64,000 nucleotides of DNA from Salinicola corii (GTDB lineage Bacteria > Pseudomonadota > Gammaproteobacteria > Pseudomonadales > Halomonadaceae). Position 1 is the first letter of the stretch; each line of letters opens with the position of its first letter. Shown here one piece after another: positions 60,829-64,000 of the stretch. Where the stretch lies: NCBI RefSeq assembly GCF_008298015.1, contig NZ_VTPX01000004.1:186001-250000 (forward strand). The letters are read 5' to 3'. Under the pieces are notes generated by a model, which saw only the letters and a list, made by a program, of their open reading frames with translations, did not search any database and was not told where the DNA came from. A program made the translations under genes and the position numbers.

Positions 60829-61698
60829 ATGTTGATTGATGAGTCTGCACCGCCGCTCTACCTGGGCATGGCGATGTGGGCCAACGCCGACTGGCAAGGC
60901 AGCCTGCTGCCCGGCCACGGCGACGTGGAGCTGCGCGACTACGCCAGCGTGTTCAACGCCGTGGAAGGCAACACCACCTTCTACAGCGGCATTCCCAAGG
61001 CGGAGACGGTGACGGCCTGGGCCGAACAGGCGCCCGAGACCTTTCGCTTCTGCTTCAAGCTGCCCAGCCAGCTGACCCACGGCAAACGCCTGCGCGATAT
61101 TGACGATGAGTTTGAACGCTTCATCGAGCGACTCTCACCGTTGAAAGATCGTCTAGGGCCGATCATGGTCCAGCTACCCAGAGATTTCGGCCAGGGCGAG
61201 CTGCCCGCGTTGGAGCGATTGCTCACTCACCGGCCACGGGAGATACCCTGCGCGGTGGAGGTCCGGCACAGTGATTTTTTCCACAAAGGGCCTGCAGAAC
61301 AGGCATTCAACCGCTTGTTGATAAGTCAAGACGCCAATCGGGTAATGCTCGACGTGCGGGCGCTCTTTGCCACCCCCCCAGGGCTTGACAACCGGCTCGC
61401 CAAGGCGCAAGGCGAAAAGCCGAAAGTCCCATTACACGTGCTCTGCACGGCGGTCAATCCCATCATTCGTTTTATCGGGCACTTCGACGAAGCCATTAAC
61501 CAGGCCCGTTTCGAGCCGTGGATAGAACGTCTCGTCCTGTGGATAAAACAGGGGAAAACCCCTTTTCTCTTTGTGCATACACCGGATAACCGCCAGGCGC
61601 CGGAACTGGCACGAAAGTTCTACAACCAGATTGCCGAACGGATCGAATTGCCGCCGTTGGCCGAGTTCCCGGGCGAACGACAGAACTCGCTGTTTTAG
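60829..61698 (+). CDS. DUF72 (YecE-like) protein
   Basis: The 289-residue protein has the DUF72 pattern: LYLGMAMWANADWQGSLLP, YASVFNAVEGNTTFYSGIP, FRFCFKLPSQLTHGKRL, and AVEVRHSDFF. The fold is a TIM-barrel; a role in DNA or Fe-S metabolism has been suggested for relatives but is not established. Full length. Confidence 0.9.
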   Translation: MLIDESAPPLYLGMAMWANADWQGSLLPGHGDVELRDYASVFNAVEGNTTFYSGIPKAETVTAWAEQAPETFRFCFKLPSQLTHGKRLRDIDDEFERFIERLSPLKDRLGPIMVQLPRDFGQGELPALERLLTHRPREIPCAVEVRHSDFFHKGPAEQAFNRLLISQDANRVMLDVRALFATPPGLDNRLAKAQGEKPKVPLHVLCTAVNPIIRFIGHFDEAINQARFEPWIERLVLWIKQGKTPFLFVHTPDNRQAPELARKFYNQIAERIELPPLAEFPGERQNSLF

Positions 61699-61812
61699 CC
61701 AAATCTGAAACAGGCTGTTGATAACTCGAGCACCATTCTTCGACCCCATTCCGCCCGTCACTCATGATCCGTGACCGCCTGTCCGCGGTGCCGATGTGTG
61801 TGGAATACTTCG

Positions 61813-61836
61813 CTTAACGTTGATCTTCACGTAAAG
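61813..61836. promoter_or_regulatory. Inverted repeat before merR
   Basis: CTTAACGT (61813-61820) and ACGTAAAG (61829-61836) are inverted arms with one mismatch and an 8-base gap, about 47 bases before the merR start. The ACGT-centred form resembles sites of LiuR-type MerR regulators, so autoregulation is likely. Confidence 0.5.
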
Positions 61837-61882
61837 GTTAAATAACGCTAGGGTAGAGTAAATCAGAAGAGGCAATCACCCC

Positions 61883-62284
61883 GTGTCCGGCCAGACCTAC
61901 GCCATTGGCGAACTCGCGCAGCACTTCGACGTGACCACCCGCACCATCCGCTTCTACGAGCAGGAAGGCCTGCTCTCCCCCGAGCGGCGCGGCAAGACCC
62001 GCGTCTACCACGAGAAGGACCGCGTCCGCCTCAAGCTCGCCCTGCGCGGAAAGCGTCTCGGTTTCTCCCTGATCGAGATCCGCGAAGTGCTCGATCTTTA
62101 TGACACCCGCCACGACGGCAGCATCCGCCAACTCGAGCGCCTGCTCGAGATCCTCGCCGATAAACGCGCCAACCTCGAACGCCAGCTCGAAGACATCCGC
62201 GTCATGCAGCGGGAGCTGGATCAGGTCGAAGAGCGGTGCAAAGGCGCGTTGGAGGAGTTGAAGGCGGCGGAAAAGAGTTCTTGA
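61883..62284 (+). CDS. MerR-family transcriptional regulator (LiuR-like)
   Basis: The 133-residue regulator has the MerR helix-turn-helix (YAIGELAQHFDVTTRTIRFYEQEGLLSPERRGKTRVY) and a C-terminal coiled coil rich in Glu, Arg and Leu for dimerisation. No cysteine metal site is visible at the end of the coil. It resembles LiuR, which controls branched-chain amino-acid breakdown in gammaproteobacteria; no liu genes lie within the window. It starts with GTG. A broken second copy of its 3' part lies 630 bases downstream. Confidence 0.87.
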   Translation: MSGQTYAIGELAQHFDVTTRTIRFYEQEGLLSPERRGKTRVYHEKDRVRLKLALRGKRLGFSLIEIREVLDLYDTRHDGSIRQLERLLEILADKRANLERQLEDIRVMQRELDQVEERCKGALEELKAAEKSS

Positions 62285-62311
62285 GCATGGCTTATACCTG
62301 GAAGCTCACCA

Positions 62312-62584
62312 TCAAGACCGCCGATTTTCCTCGACATCATCAGCCAGCCAGACCTTGATCAGCGACTGATAAGGCATATCCCGCTTGTTGGCTTCGATCT
62401 TGATGCGATCCAGTAGTGATTCCGGCAACCTCAAAGAGATTGTCTTGGTCGATGGCTTCAGGTTGGGAAGCGCGGCACGCTTAGCCTGGTTCCAGTCCAC
62501 ATAGTCGGTGGAGTCGTGGCTTTCCCAGAACGCACGCTCTTCCGCTTCACTCTTGAACTCAGGCGTCGTCTTGGTTTTGCTCAT
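62312..62584 (-). CDS. brnA: BrnA-type antitoxin
   Basis: The 90-residue protein has a charged N-terminal half (SEAEERAFWESHDSTDYVDW), which contacts the toxin, and a ribbon-helix-helix DNA-binding C-terminus (TKTISLRLPESLLDRIKIEANKRDMPYQSLIKVWLADDV). The order toxin-then-antitoxin and the 26-base overlap with the toxin gene are typical of brnTA. Confidence 0.87.
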   Translation of the reverse strand: MSKTKTTPEFKSEAEERAFWESHDSTDYVDWNQAKRAALPNLKPSTKTISLRLPESLLDRIKIEANKRDMPYQSLIKVWLADDVEENRRS

Positions 62585-62870
62585 AAATCCTCCTCTCCTT
62601 ACGGTGCATGGCTCGGGCCGAGATAACTCGAATCAGCGTACCGGCTGCACGCAAGGTGAACGTGATGTGTAGCTGACGATGGTCGTCCGTGATGCCGAGG
62701 GCATGATATCGAGGTTCGTCTTGGCTGTGTCTGGTATCTTCGACCATCAGCAGTGGCTGATTGAAAAACACCTGTTCCGCTTCGGATTGGCGTACGCCGT
62801 GCTTGTCCGCACTTTTGCGGGCATTGCCCTCGTCCCAGTCGAAGCCGGTAATCTGCGCCAAATCGATCAT
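62559..62870 (-). CDS. brnT: BrnT-type toxin
   Basis: The 103-residue toxin has the BrnT features: FDWDEGNARKSADKHGV, an EAEQVFFNQPL segment, RYHALGITDDHRQLHITFTLRAAGTLIRVISARAMHRKERRIYEQ. BrnT is a RelE-fold ribonuclease; the conserved RVISARAM and KERRIYE basic residues are present. It starts at ATG 62870, close to an operator and with no obvious Shine-Dalgarno sequence. Confidence 0.88.
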   Translation of the reverse strand: MIDLAQITGFDWDEGNARKSADKHGVRQSEAEQVFFNQPLLMVEDTRHSQDEPRYHALGITDDHRQLHITFTLRAAGTLIRVISARAMHRKERRIYEQNQDDA

Positions 62871-62874
62871 ATTT

Positions 62875-62895
62875 TGTATATTGCCATAATATACA
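62875..62895. promoter_or_regulatory. brnTA operator
   Basis: TGTATATT (62875-62882) and AATATACA (62888-62895) are perfect 8-base inverted arms around GCCAT, starting 5 bases before the brnT start codon. This fits a ribbon-helix-helix autorepressor site overlapping an A/T-rich promoter. Confidence 0.7.
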
Positions 62896-62913
62896 TGGCA
62901 TGCAAGCAGTGCC

Positions 62914-63198
62914 TTCCGAGCGCTTCGGCAAGGACCGCGTTCGCCTCAAGCTCGCCCTGCGCGGCAAGCGCCTGGGTTCTCGCTGATCGAGATTCGCGAA
63001 GTGCTCGACCTCTACGACACCCGCCACGACGGCAGCATCCGCCAACTCGAACGCCTGCTCGAGATCCTCGCCGACAAACGCGCCAACCTCGAACGCCAGC
63101 TCGAAGACATCCGCGTCATGCAGCGTGAGCTGGATCAGGTCGAAGAACGGTGCAAGGGCGCGTTGGGGGAGTTGAGGGCGGCGGAACAGGGTCACTGA
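62914..63198 (+). pseudogene. Truncated, frameshifted merR copy
   Basis: The DNA from CCGAGCG near 62916 to the stop at 63196-63198 closely follows the 3' two thirds of the merR gene at 61883. Differences include loss of about 18 bases after CGGCAAG and a single-base deletion (GGGTTCTCGCTGATC against GGTTTCTCCCTGATC), which puts a TGA in frame. The DNA-binding part is missing. It still contains an open coil-encoding frame from 63001, but without a promoter or helix-turn-helix it is most likely dead. Confidence 0.8.
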
Positions 63199-63255
63199 GC
63201 TACGGTTCTGCTCTGCGGCTCCTTCGATGGTAGTCAATCTGCACGGAGCAACGGC

Positions 63256-63639
63256 ATGCAACATGACCTGGAAGCCAACAAGCACAATGCGATCGCCTTC
63301 TATCGCACGGCTTATCTCGGTGATCCTAACCTTGCCGTCGCGACTTATGTGGGTGCCGATTACATCCAGCACAACCCGGTAGTGGGTAATGGAAAGCAGG
63401 CGTTCATCGATTACTTCACGGCAATGGCAGAGCAGTATCCCGGGAAGGAAATCGAGTTCGTGCGCGCGGTGGCCGAAGCCGATCTGGTATCTCTCCACAC
63501 GCACCAGACCTGGCCCGGCGGCGATGAGTACGTCACGATGGATTTTTTCCGTTTCGGCGACAACGGCAAGATCGTAGAACACTGGGATTCCATCCAGAGA
63601 ATTCCGCATGAAACCAAGAACGGAAACCTGATGTACTGA
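63256..63639 (+). CDS. NTF2-like (SnoaL-type) protein
   Basis: The 127-residue cone-shaped-fold protein has the family pattern NKHNAIAFYRTAYLGDPNLAVATYVGADYIQHNPVVGNGKQAFIDYF and ends with VTMDFFRFGDNGKIVEHWDSIQRIP. Such proteins act as isomerases, hydratases or small-molecule binders; no substrate can be assigned. It begins 57 bases behind the merR remnant. Confidence 0.85.
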   Translation: MQHDLEANKHNAIAFYRTAYLGDPNLAVATYVGADYIQHNPVVGNGKQAFIDYFTAMAEQYPGKEIEFVRAVAEADLVSLHTHQTWPGGDEYVTMDFFRFGDNGKIVEHWDSIQRIPHETKNGNLMY

Positions 63640-64000
63640 GTACCGGCGGGCTAGCGCTTCAATCTGGCCGTTCCCGTGACGGTAAGCGGCCAGTGACCCT
63701 CCTAATTCCTGAATGATCTTCGTCTTCTGACGCGACAACGCCGGCCTCTCGAGCCACGATTGATTAATGCTTTCGTGGCGTTGTTTCTAATGTAACTATT
63801 GGTTACTGTGCGTAGAACAGCACAAGAAATGGCTTACAGAGTCACAAGCTCATAAGGGACAGCCGCGTTGGGATGATGGGAAACATCGTCATCCTCCATG
63901 GCGGGCGGTAGCGTGGCGGATTTCGTCAAAAGCCAACCGAAAGGGCCTCCACCGAATAACTGTATCTATGCATAGTCATGTCAGATTGTGCAAAACGTGC
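63640..64000. other. Window end without a recognisable gene
   Basis: These 361 bases contain no frame with family-like features on either strand and no RNA gene I recognise. The composition is more A/T-rich than average around 63760-63870. A TAACTATTGGTTA palindrome lies near 63799-63811; its role, if any, is unknown. Confidence 0.4.

Noticed and set aside
63001..63198. A separate 65-residue gene
   Set aside because: It is the surviving coil-encoding part of the broken merR copy and lacks its own start signals.

Overview
The window looks like chromosomal DNA from a moderately halophilic gammaproteobacterium, most likely a member of the Halomonadaceae (Halomonas, Salinicola, Chromohalobacter or Kushneria type). 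The reasons are high GC, the block oriC-mnmG-rsmG-parA-parB-atpIBEFHAGDC-glmU-(glmR)-glmS, and genes for catabolism of the osmolyte proline betaine. The genus is an inference from gene order and protein character; no database was searched.

Layout. 0-3.1 kb: thiamine genes thiD-thiE (thiE cut by the window edge), preceded by a 23-codon leader ORF, and a ClC chloride channel. 3.3-6.3 kb: erpA and a polar amino-acid ABC importer. 6.4-7.1 kb: a gene-free region with about seven DnaA-box-like sites and an AT-rich stretch, read here as the replication origin. 7.1-19 kb: mnmG, rsmG, parA, parB and the nine-gene F1Fo ATP synthase operon, with a small transposon-like element inserted right behind the atpD stop codon. 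19-26.7 kb: glmU, a DUF1993 gene, argE plus a DUF1615 lipoprotein, the DeoR-type regulator glmR and glmS with its attTn7 site.

26.8-45 kb is accessory metabolism. First comes an assimilation cluster: a LysR regulator, a divergent secreted alpha/beta-hydrolase that lacks its nucleophile serine, an OprP-type porin, an oligopeptide-type ABC importer and a fumarase-superfamily lyase with altered active-site residues. Next is a proline betaine (stachydrine) module: putP, a P5C-reductase-like gene, a TetR regulator with a clear operator, an StcD-like N-methylproline demethylase, a LysR regulator and a Stc2-like Rieske oxygenase.

45-53 kb: an SmvA-like MFS pump, an AdeAB/MexAB-type RND pump and a divergent AdeRS-like two-component system. 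52.9-56.8 kb: an ECF sigma factor and a cysteine-free membrane anti-sigma factor, divergent from a catalase-family peroxidase and a cytochrome b561. Three copies of one ECF promoter pattern (GGAATA-N15-CGTCYTAC) lie before the sigma operon, the peroxidase operon and a nearby gene for a small secreted protein, so the three units form a probable local regulon. 56.8-64 kb: an SDR enzyme, an HdeD-family protein, mltA, pdxY, a DUF72 protein, a MerR regulator, a brnTA toxin-antitoxin pair sitting between the intact merR and a broken second merR copy, and an NTF2-like protein. No rRNA, tRNA, CRISPR array, prophage or complete insertion sequence was seen.
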